Positions 8,603 to 16,848 of a stretch of 64,000 bases of DNA are shown here, piece after piece; position 1 is the stretch's first letter, and the number at the start of each line of letters is the position of its first letter. The stretch is taken from NCBI RefSeq assembly GCF_003323735.1, contig NZ_QOIM01000040.1, forward strand, positions 399,607 through 463,606. Reading direction: 5' to 3'. The notes beneath the pieces are model-generated. The model worked only from the letters and a program-made list of their open reading frames with translations, had not been told where the DNA came from and did not search any database. The DNA comes from Streptomyces reniochalinae. Lineage in GTDB: Bacteria; Actinomycetota; Actinomycetes; Streptomycetales; Streptomycetaceae. Both the position numbers and the translations under genes were made by a program.

Positions 8603-8632
8603 AGCCCTGGTGTAGCTAGCTACACCAGGGCT
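8603..8632. promoter_or_regulatory. Perfect 30-bp palindrome, candidate operator of desaturase gene
   Basis: The half-site AGCCCTGGTGTAGCT is followed immediately by its exact reverse complement, with no spacer. The centre is TGTAGCTAGCTACA. It lies 76 bp upstream of the desaturase ATG. A dimeric repressor of GntR, TetR or similar type would suit such symmetry. It could also fold as a transcript hairpin, but it has no loop and no T tract, so an operator is favoured. Confidence 0.6.
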
Positions 8633-8715
8633 CAGGGGCATCCCGGATGCCCGCTTTCGGGGAGGTCCCGTAGGGGGTCAGCGGGTCCGGCGGGGCCCGG
8701 GTGGCAGGCCCCTGG

Positions 8716-9027
8716 TCAGTAGTCCTGGTCGGAGGCGGTCAGCGCGGCGGCGGCGGTGCCGCCGCCGCGCAGCCGCTGGAGGTGGAGCTGCCGGGTGAGC
8801 CGGATCGCGGGTCTGATCATCAGCTCGACGCTGCCGAGGACGAAGCACCAGGTTCCGGTGTGCGTCCACGCGGGGGAGAAGAACATGATGCTGCCGATCA
8901 GGAACCAGACGGCGATCAGGGCGTCGTTGGCGACGCTGGCCGCCTCGTAGCGCTGCCGGACGACGAGTTCCGCGTGGCCGATGTGCAGGGTGAGGCTGGC
9001 TGCCCGGTGGGGCGGTTTCTGGGGCAC
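8716..9027 (-). CDS. YrhK-domain small membrane protein
   Basis: 103 residues. It matches the YrhK-type domain: a short N-terminal segment with LHIGHAELVVRQRYE, then two hydrophobic helices (DALIAVWFLIGSIMFF and GTWCFVLGSVELM) and a basic tail. The function of this family is unknown. GTG at 9027 is the likely start because the open frame continues upstream without recognisable family sequence. It stands alone, divergent from the nsrR-like gene at 9148, with about 120 bp of AT-richer promoter between them. Confidence 0.7.
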   Translation of the reverse strand: MPQKPPHRAASLTLHIGHAELVVRQRYEAASVANDALIAVWFLIGSIMFFSPAWTHTGTWCFVLGSVELMIRPAIRLTRQLHLQRLRGGGTAAAALTASDQDY

Positions 9028-9147
9028 GGGATCAGACGCTAGTGGAGGCGGGCGGTGCGGGCGTGGTGCGACGAGCCGATCCGGTGGCGGGGTGTCAAGC
9101 GGGCACAGAATTCGCACGGCAGATTCACATTTAATTAGGGTGCTGTC

Positions 9148-9777
9148 ATGCGGTTGGCGAAGTCGACGGATCTGGCACTGCGTGTGGTGATGCGGCTGGC
9201 GGTGGCGGGGGAGGAGCTGTGTGTCGCCCGGCAGGTCGCCGACGACATGGCCGTCCCCTACAGCCACCTCGCGAAGGTGGTGAACCGTCTCCAGCGGCTC
9301 GGCGTGGTGGAGACCTGGCGTGGCCGGGGTGGCGGCCTCGCGCTCACGGGGGCCGGGCGGACCGCGTCGGTGGGCTGGCTCGCGCGCGAGTTCGAGGGCG
9401 CGGGCGACGTGGTGGAGTGCGAGGGGAACGACCCGTGCCCGCTGCACCGGGCCTGCCGGCTGCGCTCGGCTCTCCGCTCCGCACAGGAGGCATTCTTCGC
9501 CACTCTCGATCCGCTGACCGTCTCCGACCTCGTCAAGTCGCCCACAGGGCCTGTCCTGCTGGGCACGGTGGCCGACGGGCACGCCCACACCTGGTACACC
9601 GACCGCGACGGCCGCATGGATCCGGCCGAGGTGACCCTCCCGGCCGGTCTGCGCGCTTACCTGTGCGGTCCGCTCCCCTTCATGCGCGCCCTGCGTGCCC
9701 AACTGCTGGACGGCGGCGTCGCGGCGGACCGCGTCCACTACGAGGTCTTCGGGCCCGACATGTGGCCGGCCGGCTGA
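9148..9777 (+). CDS. nsrR: NsrR-like Rrf2 nitric-oxide regulator fused to flavohaemoglobin C-terminus
   Basis: 209 residues. Residues 1-140 are an Rrf2-family winged-helix regulator that matches NsrR, including the Fe-S cysteines C91, C97 and C103 (CEGNDPCPLHRAC), whose 6-residue spacing is that of NO-sensing NsrR. From about residue 145 the protein switches to the last about 65 residues of a flavohaemoglobin (Hmp): HTWY, then YLCGPLPFMRALRAQLL and VHYEVFGPDMW, the NAD(P)H-binding end of the reductase domain. The globin, FAD and most of the NAD domain are missing. nsrR and hmpA are neighbours in Streptomyces, so an in-frame deletion joining the two is a simple origin. The ATG at 9148 has AGGGTG upstream. 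Whether the fused tail matters is unknown. Confidence 0.8.
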   Translation: MRLAKSTDLALRVVMRLAVAGEELCVARQVADDMAVPYSHLAKVVNRLQRLGVVETWRGRGGGLALTGAGRTASVGWLAREFEGAGDVVECEGNDPCPLHRACRLRSALRSAQEAFFATLDPLTVSDLVKSPTGPVLLGTVADGHAHTWYTDRDGRMDPAEVTLPAGLRAYLCGPLPFMRALRAQLLDGGVAADRVHYEVFGPDMWPAG

Positions 9778-9876
9778 CGGACCCCGGCCGGCGCCCGCGG
9801 GGCCCGACGGTGACCGCCGCCGCGTGGCAGGCTGACTCCCGTAGAGGTAAGCACCGTTCGGAAGGAAGGGCATCCT

Positions 9877-10182
9877 ATGGCGCCGCAGCCGCTGACCCCC
9901 GAGGAGACCGAGCAGGCGCTGGCCGGTCTGCCGCACTGGACGACCGACGGCGACAGCGTCTCCCGCTCCTACACGCTGGCGGGCCACCTGCCGGCCGCGG
10001 CGATGGCCCTGCACGTCGCCGCCGTCCAGGAAGAGCTCAACCACCACTCCGAGCTGACGCTCGGCTACAACTCGCTGTCCGTCACGGTCAACACGCACAG
10101 CGTCGGCGGGAAGATCACCGAGCTGGACGTGGCGCTGGCCCGGCGTATCGAGGAGCTCGCTCCGGGACACGGCGCGAACTGA
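9877..10182 (+). CDS. 4a-hydroxytetrahydrobiopterin dehydratase (pterin-4a-carbinolamine dehydratase)
   Basis: 101 residues, the normal length for the PCD/DCoH family. It dehydrates 4a-hydroxy-tetrahydropterin to recycle pterin cofactor. The active-site signature is clear: EELNHHSELTLGYNSLSVTVNTHSVGGKIT, given here in pieces as EELNHHSEL (His-His pair near residues 55-56) and VNTHSVGGKIT. The N-terminal helix LTPEETEQALAGLPHW is also typical. The ATG at 9877 follows GGAAGGAAGG. A strong hairpin terminator ends the unit. No aromatic amino-acid hydroxylase is nearby. Confidence 0.9.
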   Translation: MAPQPLTPEETEQALAGLPHWTTDGDSVSRSYTLAGHLPAAAMALHVAAVQEELNHHSELTLGYNSLSVTVNTHSVGGKITELDVALARRIEELAPGHGAN

Positions 10183-10224
10183 CGGCCGAAGACGGCCCCG
10201 CGGCGCCGTGCCCCCGCACACCAC

Positions 10225-10260
10225 GCGCCCTGTGCCACCCCTCGGGGCGGCACAGGGCGC
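10225..10260. terminator. Strong bidirectional hairpin terminator
   Basis: GCGCCCTGTGCC at 10225-10236 pairs perfectly with GGCACAGGGCGC at 10249-10260 around a 12-base loop that can itself form a CCCC/GGGG stem. It lies between the convergent pterin dehydratase and aldo/keto reductase genes, so it can serve both. Confidence 0.8.
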
Positions 10261-10301
10261 ATGAGGTGCGGCGCGGACGTGGCCGCGCCGTGGACCGCGG
10301 G

Positions 10302-11138
10302 TCAGCCCCTCCAGTTCATGGAGTCCGGGTCGGGGCCCAGCCGCGTGTCGGTGTTGAGGGCGGCGATCTCGGCCATGTCCTCGCTGGTGAGCTCGAAGTC
10401 GAACAGATCGAAGTTCTCCCGCACCCGCGAGGGGGTGACCGACTTGGGGATCACCACGTTGCCCAGTTGCAGGTGCCAGCGGAGCACCACCTGGGCGACG
10501 GTCTTGCCGTGCTTGCCCGCGATCCCCGTCAGCGTCGGGTCGTCGAGCAGGTCACCGCCCTGGCCGAGCGGGGACCAGGCCTCGGTGGCGATGCCGTGGT
10601 CGGTGTGGTAGGCGCGGGGCACCGACTGCTGGAGCCGCGGGTGCAGCTCGATCTGGTTGACGGCCGGAACGGTGCCGCCGAGCTCGATCAGCCGGTTGAG
10701 GTGGGCCGGCTGGAAGTTCGAGACGCCGATCGCGCGGGCGCGCCCCTCGGCGTAGATCTTCTCGAACGCGCGCCAGGTGTCCGCGTACTCGTCGACCTCG
10801 GGCATCGGCCAGTGGATGAGATAGAGGTCCACGGCGTCGAGGCCGAGCTTGGCCAGCGAGGCGTCGAAGGCGCGCAGGGTCGAGTCGTAGCCCTGCTCGG
10901 AGTTCCACAGCTTGGTGGTGACGAACAGCTCGTCGCGCGGCAGACCCGAGGCGGCGAGGGCGCGGCCCACGCCTTCCTCGTTCTCGTACGCCGCGGCGGT
11001 GTCGATGCTGCGGTAGCCGGACTCCAGCGCCGTGGTCACCGCCGTGGCCGCCTCGTCGGCCGGCACCTGCCAGACGCCGAAGCCGAGCTGCGGCATCTCG
11101 ACGCCGTTGTTGAGCGTGGTGGTGGGAACGTTGCTCAC
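10302..11138 (-). CDS. Aldo/keto reductase
   Basis: 278-residue NADPH-dependent aldo/keto reductase with a TIM-barrel fold, close to the 2,5-diketo-gluconate reductase type. It reduces a carbonyl to an alcohol. The catalytic tetrad is visible: D and Y in GYRSIDTAAAYENE, K in VTTKLWN and H in LIHWPMP. Cofactor motifs are GVSNFQPAHL and IPKSVTPSRVREN. The GTG start at 11138 is preceded by AAGGACC. It is a single-gene unit that ends at the shared terminator. The physiological substrate cannot be told from sequence. Confidence 0.88.
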   Translation of the reverse strand: MSNVPTTTLNNGVEMPQLGFGVWQVPADEAATAVTTALESGYRSIDTAAAYENEEGVGRALAASGLPRDELFVTTKLWNSEQGYDSTLRAFDASLAKLGLDAVDLYLIHWPMPEVDEYADTWRAFEKIYAEGRARAIGVSNFQPAHLNRLIELGGTVPAVNQIELHPRLQQSVPRAYHTDHGIATEAWSPLGQGGDLLDDPTLTGIAGKHGKTVAQVVLRWHLQLGNVVIPKSVTPSRVRENFDLFDFELTSEDMAEIAALNTDTRLGPDPDSMNWRG

Positions 11139-11304
11139 GCGAGGGGTCCTTACGTTCGTTTCGGGTTCTCTTGCTGCTTGCCCCCCAGGTGAACGCCCGG
11201 TGCCCGGCTTCTGTTCCCTCCCGGTTCCTCCCCTGCACCCGGCGCTCGCCCCCGGGGTACCCAGGGATCCGGGCGGCATCAGCCCGGTGCCCCGCTCCGG
11301 GCCG

Positions 11305-13131
11305 TCAGCCCCGGTACAGGGCCTCTATCTCGGCGGCGTAGGCCGTCTCGATCGCGCCCCGCTTCAGCTTCATCGACGGCGTCAGCAGCCCGTCCTCCTC
11401 CGCGAAGGGCCGGGCCAGTATCCGGAAGGTGCGGATGGACTCCGCCTGCGAGACCTGGGTGTTCGCCGCGACGACCGCCCGCCGCATCTCCCGCTCCAGA
11501 TCCTCGTCCCGCAGCAGCTCGGCGGGGTCCAGACCGGGTTTGTCCCGCATCGCCAGCCAGTGCTGCACCGCCTCCTCGTCGAGGGTGAGCAGCGCGGACA
11601 CGTACGGCCTGTCGTTGCCCAGCACGATGCACTGACCGACCAGCGGATGCTCCCGCACCCGCTCCTCCAGCGGTCCAGGGGAGACGCTCTTGCCGCCGGA
11701 GGTCACCAGGATCTCCTTCTTGCGGCCGGTGATCGTCAGGTAGCCCCGGTCGTCCAGGGAGCCCAGGTCGCCGGTGGCCATCCAGCCGCCGCGCAGGGAG
11801 TTGTGGGTGGCGTGCGGGTTGTTGAGGTAGCCGCCGAAGACCTGCCCGCCGTGCAGCAGGATCTCACCGTCGTCGGCGATCCGCACGGTGGTGCCGGGGA
11901 TCGGCTGTCCCACCGTGCCGAAGCGGGGGCGCTCGGGCGGGTTGGCGACGGCGGCGGCCGTTGTCTCGGTCAGCCCGTACCCTTCGAAGATCCGCATGCC
12001 CGCGCCGTCGAAGAACAGCCCCAGCCGCCGTTCCATGGCCGAGCCGCCCGACATCGCGTACCGGCAGCGGCCGCCCATCGCCTCCCGCAGCTTGGTGTAG
12101 ACGAGCCGGTCGTAGAGCTGGTGCTGCATGCGCAGCGAGGCACCGGGTCCAGGGCCGCTGCCGAACGCCTTGTGTTCGAGCGCCTCCGCGTAGCGGACCG
12201 CCACGTCCACGGCCTTCTCGAAGGGGCCCAGCTTGCCGTCGGCCTCGGCCTTGCGGCGGACGCTCTGGAAGATCTTCTCGAACAGGTGCGGTACCGCCTG
12301 GATGAAGGTGGGGCGGAAGGCCCGCAGGTCGGGCAGGAGCGCCTTGGCCGTCATCTCCGGCTGGTGCCCCAGCTTGATCCCGCCGCGCACCGCGGCGACC
12401 TCCACCATCCGTCCGAAGACGTGGGTCAGCGGCAGGAACAGCAGCAGGGAGCCCTGTTCCCCCTGCTTGGCGCCGAAGACCTGGTCGTAGCGGGCGACGA
12501 TGTTGTCGGCCTCGGCCATGAAGTTGGCGTGCGTGAGCACACAGCCCTTGGGGCGCCCTGTGGTGCCGGAGGTGTAGATGACGGTGGCGGCGGTGTCCGG
12601 GGTCAGCGCCAGCCGGTGCCGGTGGACCACCTCGTCGTCCAGGTGCGCGCCGGCGGCGACGATCTCCTCCATGGCGGCGGCGTCCAGCTGCCACAGCTTC
12701 TTCAGCCGCGGCAGCCCGTCGACGACCGAGCCGATGGTCATCGCGTGGTCCTCGTGCTCGACCACCGCCGCCGACACCTCGGCGTCGTGCAGCATCCAGG
12801 CGACCTGCTCGGCCGAGGAGGTGGGGTAGACGGGGACGGGCTGGGCGCCGATCGACCACAGCGCGAAGTCCAGCAGCGTCCACTCGTAGCGCGTACGGGA
12901 CATCAGCGCGACGCGGTCCCCGAACCGGACGCCCTGGGCCAGCAGGCCCTTCGCCACCGCGACGACCTCGTCGCGGAAGTGGGCCGCGGTCACCTCCTGC
13001 CACTGGCCTTGCGGGTCCTTGCGGGCCAGCAACGGCAGGGCCGGACGCTCGTCGGCGTGCGCGAAGACGGCGTCGGCCAGCCCGCCCACCTGGGGCTCCG
13101 TCGCCAACGCGTCAACGGTGAACTCGCGCAA
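11305..13131 (-). CDS. Long-chain fatty acid-CoA ligase (AMP-forming)
   Basis: 608 residues, standard for FadD15-like ligases that activate long-chain fatty acids through an acyl-adenylate. Motifs include the P-loop IYTSGTTGRPKGC (near residue 178), the EGYGLTETT box, GWMATGDLG and the hinge ITGRKKEILVTSGGK. It lacks the glycine-rich PxGK end of secondary-metabolite ligases, as is normal for this clade. The start is TTG at 13131: GAGGAG sits 8 bases upstream and the sequence LREFTV matches where the family begins; no ATG or GTG serves better. It is divergent from the transporter at 13457 across a region with tandem repeats. Confidence 0.88.
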   Translation of the reverse strand: MREFTVDALATEPQVGGLADAVFAHADERPALPLLARKDPQGQWQEVTAAHFRDEVVAVAKGLLAQGVRFGDRVALMSRTRYEWTLLDFALWSIGAQPVPVYPTSSAEQVAWMLHDAEVSAAVVEHEDHAMTIGSVVDGLPRLKKLWQLDAAAMEEIVAAGAHLDDEVVHRHRLALTPDTAATVIYTSGTTGRPKGCVLTHANFMAEADNIVARYDQVFGAKQGEQGSLLLFLPLTHVFGRMVEVAAVRGGIKLGHQPEMTAKALLPDLRAFRPTFIQAVPHLFEKIFQSVRRKAEADGKLGPFEKAVDVAVRYAEALEHKAFGSGPGPGASLRMQHQLYDRLVYTKLREAMGGRCRYAMSGGSAMERRLGLFFDGAGMRIFEGYGLTETTAAAVANPPERPRFGTVGQPIPGTTVRIADDGEILLHGGQVFGGYLNNPHATHNSLRGGWMATGDLGSLDDRGYLTITGRKKEILVTSGGKSVSPGPLEERVREHPLVGQCIVLGNDRPYVSALLTLDEEAVQHWLAMRDKPGLDPAELLRDEDLEREMRRAVVAANTQVSQAESIRTFRILARPFAEEDGLLTPSMKLKRGAIETAYAAEIEALYRG

Positions 13132-13310
13132 AGACTCTGCTCCTCGACTGCACAGCGCCACATGGGGCGGTGCGAGTGACCGTATCCGATCGGGCACCAT
13201 GATCGGCAGGGAGTCCCCGCAGGTCAGTCGGTCAATTGAGGACAGTTCGACGGCGGGTGAGGGGATCGCCGCCAAGTCGTCGCCCGACCCGCCGGGTTTC
13301 TGCACCGAAC

Positions 13311-13340
13311 CTTCGCGAGGCTTCGCAAATCTTCGCGAAA
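13311..13340. repeat. Three tandem 10-bp repeats in divergent promoter region
   Basis: CTTCGCGAGG, CTTCGCAAAT and CTTCGCGAAA follow one another without a gap, so the shared CTTCGC core recurs once per helical turn. The array lies in the 325-bp space between the acyl-CoA ligase (start 13131, reverse) and the symporter (start 13457, forward). It is a candidate cooperative operator. I see no other feature in the gap apart from G/C-rich sequence. Confidence 0.5.
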
Positions 13341-13456
13341 GCGGGAGTGGCTCCGCGCGGCTCCTCGCGGCGCGGGGGAGCTGGGTCCTGGTGCGGGGGA
13401 GTGCCAGGGGGCGACGCTTCGGAAGCGCGATTCCGCCCATCGGTATCTTGGTGCCC

Positions 13457-14494
13457 ATGCGCCGCCTCACCCGACACCTGGACCCCTACGTCCTGCTGCT
13501 GGTGACCACGGTCCTGATCGCCGTGCTGCTCCCCGCCTCAGGAGGTGTGGCCCACGGATTCAGCTGGGCCACCAAGATCGCGGTAGGGCTGATCTTCTTC
13601 CTCTACGGGGCACGGCTCTCCACCCGCGAGGCGCTGGACGGGCTCAGCCACTGGCGGCTGCACCTGGCCGTCCTGGTGTGCACCTTCGTCCTCTTCCCGC
13701 TGCTGGGCCTCGCCTCCCACGCACTCGTCCCTCACGTGCTCACGCCCGGACTCCAGGACGGGTTCCTCTTCCTGTGCCTGGTCCCCTCCACCATCCAGTC
13801 CTCCATAGCCTTCACCGCCATGGCGCGGGGCAACGTGCCGGCGGCCATCTGCGCGGGCACCTACTCCAGCCTCTTCGGGATGGTCGCGACCCCGCTGCTG
13901 GCCGCCTGGCTCATCGGCGGCCAGGCGGCCCTGTCCGCCGGCGGCCTCATCGAGATCGCCTGCCAGCTGCTCGCGCCCTTCGTCGCCGGCCAGCTCGTGC
14001 GGCGCTGGCTCATCGGCTTCCTCACCCGCCACAAACGGGTGCTCGGCTACGTGGACCGCTCCTCGGTGCTCCTCGTCGTCTACACCGCCTTCAGCCAGGG
14101 CATGACGGAGGGCATCTGGGGCCGGGTCACCCCGGCGCGGCTGGTGGCGCTGCTGGGCGTCGAGGCCGTCCTGCTCGCGCTGATGCTGTCCCTGACCTGG
14201 TTCGGGTCGCGCCGGCTGGGCTTCGAGCGCCCCGACCGCCTCGCCATCTGTTTCGCCGGCTCGAAGAAGTCGCTGGCCGCGGGGCTGCCCATGGCCAGCG
14301 TCCTGTTCGGCGCCCAGGCCAGCGTCGCGGTGCTGCCGCTGATGCTCTTCCACCAGATGCAGCTCATGGTCTGCGCCTACCTGGCCCGCCGCTGGGCGCC
14401 GGACGAAGAGGGGGAAGCCGGGGAAGGGCGGGTGAGCGGTGGGGCGGAAGGTGCCCCCGCGGGCGCGCTTCCGACGACGGCACCTTCCCGGTAA
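13457..14494 (+). CDS. Bile acid:sodium symporter family (SBF-like) transporter
   Basis: 345-residue membrane protein with about ten hydrophobic segments in the BASS/SBF-like arrangement. Typical stretches are WATKIAVGLIFFLYGARLS, LCLVPSTIQSSIAFTAMARGN (the helix-breaking motif of the first repeat) and FAGSKKSLAAGLPMA (that of the second). Members move organic anions with Na+; the substrate here is unknown. The ATG at 13457 is preferred; GTG at 13451 is in frame two codons earlier, and neither has a good Shine-Dalgarno. The hydrophilic tail after about residue 315 carries an inverted repeat that may be the transcript terminator. Confidence 0.82.
   Translation: MRRLTRHLDPYVLLLVTTVLIAVLLPASGGVAHGFSWATKIAVGLIFFLYGARLSTREALDGLSHWRLHLAVLVCTFVLFPLLGLASHALVPHVLTPGLQDGFLFLCLVPSTIQSSIAFTAMARGNVPAAICAGTYSSLFGMVATPLLAAWLIGGQAALSAGGLIEIACQLLAPFVAGQLVRRWLIGFLTRHKRVLGYVDRSSVLLVVYTAFSQGMTEGIWGRVTPARLVALLGVEAVLLALMLSLTWFGSRRLGFERPDRLAICFAGSKKSLAAGLPMASVLFGAQASVAVLPLMLFHQMQLMVCAYLARRWAPDEEGEAGEGRVSGGAEGAPAGALPTTAPSR
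14446..14488. terminator. Hairpin terminator inside the symporter 3' coding end
   Basis: GGAAGGTGCC (14446-14455) is the exact reverse complement of GGCACCTTCC (14479-14488), with a G/C-rich loop of 23 bases. It overlaps the last codons of the symporter gene and precedes the convergent fdhD end at 14520, so it may stop transcription from both sides. Confidence 0.5.
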
Positions 14495-14519
14495 GCCCTG
14501 CCGGCGCGGGTGCCCCGCC

Positions 14520-15362
14520 TCAGCCGGTGCCCACCGGCAGCGCCAGCCGGTGCGCGCCCGCGTAGACGTTCATCGAGGTGCCGCGCAGGAAGCCGACCAG
14601 GGTCAGACCCGTCTCCTCGGCCAGGTCCACCGCGAGCGAGGAGGGCGCCGAGACGGCGGCCAGCACGGGAACGCCCGCCATCACCGCCTTCTGGGCCAGC
14701 TCGAAAGAGGCCCGGCCCGACACCATCAGCAGCGCGTCCCGCAGCGGCAGCGCGCCGCTCTGCACGGCGTGTCCGACCAGCTTGTCCACGGCGTTGTGGC
14801 GGCCCACGTCCTCGCGCACGTCCAGGAGCTCGCCCGCGGGGGAGAACAGCGCCGCCGCGTGCAGGCCGCCGGTGCGGTCGAAGACCCGCTGCGCCGCGCG
14901 CAGCCGCTCGGGCAGGGCCGCCAGCAGGTCGATGCCGAGCCCTGCCGGGCGTTCCGCCTCCAGCTGCCAGCGCGTCGTCGTCCGTACGGCGTCCAGGCTG
15001 GCCTTGCCGCACAGGCCGCAAGAGGACGTCGTGTAGACGTTGCGCTCCAGCGCGATGTCGGGGACGGGCACGCCCGGTGCCAGCCGTACGTCGACGACGT
15101 TGTAGGTGTTGCCGCCCTCGTCGCGGGCGCCGCCGCAGTAGACGATGGTGGCCAGCTCGTCCGCCGCCCCGATGACGCCCTCGCTGACGAGGAAGCCGGC
15201 GGCCAGCGCGAAGTCGTCACCCGGGGTGCGCATGGTGACGGCCAGCGGTTTCCCGTTCAGCCGGATCTCCAGCGGCTCCTCCGCCACCAGCGTGTCGGGC
15301 CGCGTGCTGACGGCGCCGTCCCGCACCCGGATGACCGGGCGCCGCTCGGTGACCCTGCCCAT
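14520..15362 (-). CDS. fdhD: FdhD, formate dehydrogenase accessory sulfurtransferase
   Basis: 280 residues. FdhD transfers sulfur from a cysteine desulfurase to the molybdenum cofactor of formate dehydrogenase. The sulfur-carrying motif SSCGLCGKAS (near residues 112-121) is intact, with GDDFALAAGFLVSEGVI, REDVGRHNAVDKLVG and GFLRGTSMNVY as further family blocks. The ATG at 15362 follows AGGAGGTGAGG. No formate dehydrogenase gene is in the window, so the partner must be elsewhere. It is divergent from the ROK regulator across 185 bp. Confidence 0.93.
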   Translation of the reverse strand: MGRVTERRPVIRVRDGAVSTRPDTLVAEEPLEIRLNGKPLAVTMRTPGDDFALAAGFLVSEGVIGAADELATIVYCGGARDEGGNTYNVVDVRLAPGVPVPDIALERNVYTTSSCGLCGKASLDAVRTTTRWQLEAERPAGLGIDLLAALPERLRAAQRVFDRTGGLHAAALFSPAGELLDVREDVGRHNAVDKLVGHAVQSGALPLRDALLMVSGRASFELAQKAVMAGVPVLAAVSAPSSLAVDLAEETGLTLVGFLRGTSMNVYAGAHRLALPVGTG

Positions 15363-15421
15363 GTCGCCTCACCTCCTGTCCCCGACCCTAAGCCAGGAGG
15401 CGGGACGTGCTGGAGCGACCC

Positions 15422-15441
15422 TTTGTCCACTGGCGGGAAAA
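15422..15441. promoter_or_regulatory. Candidate ROK operator upstream of ROK gene
   Basis: TTTGTCC-ACTGGC-GGGAAAA, an imperfect inverted repeat about 105 bp before the ROK start. The left half is identical to that of the perfect site at 22989-23009 in front of the dehydrogenase gene of the same locus. This suggests autoregulation and a common regulator. Inference from two sites only. Confidence 0.4.
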
Positions 15442-15547
15442 AGTCGTGCTGGTTAACGCATAACTTCTTCCCAACCCCGGCTCCCACTGCTACGTTCCCC
15501 GTGCATTCCCGGACGTGATGCCGACACAGGCGGCTGGAGGGGTAGCG

Positions 15548-16738
15548 GTGAGGCGCATGACTGCACGGCCCGCGAACGCGCACCAGGCGCGACTGCTCCG
15601 CCTGCTGCGCGACGGCGGCCCGCGCTCACGCGCCGAGCTCGGCGACCGCGTCGACCTGTCCCGCTCCAAACTGGCCGTCGAGGTCGACCGGTTGCTGGAG
15701 ACGGGGCTCGTCGTCGCCGACGGGCTCGCCGCCTCGCGCGGTGGGCGCCGCTCGCACAACATCCGCCTGGCACCGCAACTGCGCTTCCTCGGTGTCGACA
15801 TCGGCGCCACCTCGATCGACGTCGCCGTCACCAACCCCGAGTTGGAGATCCTCGGCCACCTCAACCAGCCCATGGACGTCCGCGAGGGTCCTGTCGCGGT
15901 CTTCGACCAGGTGCTGGCCATGGTGGCCAAGCTGCGCGACAGCGGCGTCGCCGAGGGGTTCGACGGTGCGGGCATCGGCGTGCCGGGCCCCGTCCGCTTC
16001 CCCGAGGGCATCCCCGTCGCCCCGCCGATCATGCCCGGCTGGGACGGCTTCCCGGCGCGGGAGGCGCTCAGCCAGGAACTCGGCTGCCCCGTGATGGTCG
16101 ACAACGACGTGAACCTGATGGCCATGGGCGAGATGCAGGCCGGAGTGGCCCGCTCCGTGCGGGACTTCTTCTGCGTCAAGATCGGCACCGGCATCGGCTG
16201 CGGCGTCGTCGTCGGCGGCGACGTCCACCACGGCACCACAGGCAGCGCGGGCGACATCGGCCACATCCAGGTCGAGCCGGAAGGACGCCAGTGCGCCTGC
16301 GGCAACCGCGGCTGCCTGGAGGCCTATTTCGGCGGGGCCGCCCTCGCCAGGGACGCGGAGGAAGCGGCCCGGGACGGGCGCTCGCCGGAGCTGGCCCGGC
16401 TGCTGGAGGCGAACGGCCGGCTCGGCGCCGCCGACATCGCCGTCGCCGCCTCCGCCGGGGACGGCACCTCACTCGACCTCATCCGCGAGGGCGGGGCCCG
16501 CGTGGGCCAGGTCATCGCGGGGCTCGTCAGTTTCTTCAACCCCGGCCTGGTCGTCATCGGCGGCGGGGTCACCGGGCTCGGCCACACTCTGCTGGCCAGC
16601 ATCCGCACCCAGGTCTACCGCCAGTCGCTGCCCCTGGCGACCGGCAACCTTCCCATCGTGCTGGGCGAGTTGGGACAGGTCGCGGGGGTGACGGGAGCGG
16701 CCAGGCTCACCAGCGACCACCTGTTCTCACCCGCGTAG
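15548..16738 (+). CDS. ROK-family sugar-responsive transcriptional regulator
   Basis: 396 residues: an N-terminal winged helix-turn-helix (RSRAELGDRVDLSRSKLAVEVDRL, about residues 22-45, quoted as RAELGDRVDLSRSKLAVEV) followed by a ROK sugar-kinase-like domain. That domain has LGVDIGATSIDVAV, DNDVNLMAMGE, KIGTGIGCGVVVGG, the zinc motif CACGNRGC and GGGVTGLG. Members repress carbohydrate genes until a sugar binds. GTG at 15548 is chosen because GGAGGGG lies 5 bases upstream; ATG at 15557 is three codons later. It heads the ABC-transporter locus in the same direction and is probably its repressor. Confidence 0.87.
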   Translation: MRRMTARPANAHQARLLRLLRDGGPRSRAELGDRVDLSRSKLAVEVDRLLETGLVVADGLAASRGGRRSHNIRLAPQLRFLGVDIGATSIDVAVTNPELEILGHLNQPMDVREGPVAVFDQVLAMVAKLRDSGVAEGFDGAGIGVPGPVRFPEGIPVAPPIMPGWDGFPAREALSQELGCPVMVDNDVNLMAMGEMQAGVARSVRDFFCVKIGTGIGCGVVVGGDVHHGTTGSAGDIGHIQVEPEGRQCACGNRGCLEAYFGGAALARDAEEAARDGRSPELARLLEANGRLGAADIAVAASAGDGTSLDLIREGGARVGQVIAGLVSFFNPGLVVIGGGVTGLGHTLLASIRTQVYRQSLPLATGNLPIVLGELGQVAGVTGAARLTSDHLFSPA

Positions 16739-16848
16739 AACCCCCCGAGGCACGGCGCCACCCACCACGCAAGGCCCGAAGCACGCACGCCCCACCGGTA
16801 CGAGCACCGCACAGCGCACCCCGTACGGCCCTGGGACGGAGGTCCTGC

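Noticed and set aside
9219..11192. Forward open frame of 657 codons across nsrR-hmp, the pterin dehydratase and the aldo/keto reductase
   Set aside because: It overlaps three genes with clear family matches in other frames and has no recognisable domain.
11032..13179. Forward frame of 715 codons opposite the acyl-CoA ligase
   Set aside because: Complete antisense shadow of a strongly conserved enzyme, with Pro/Arg/His-rich sequence and no domain.
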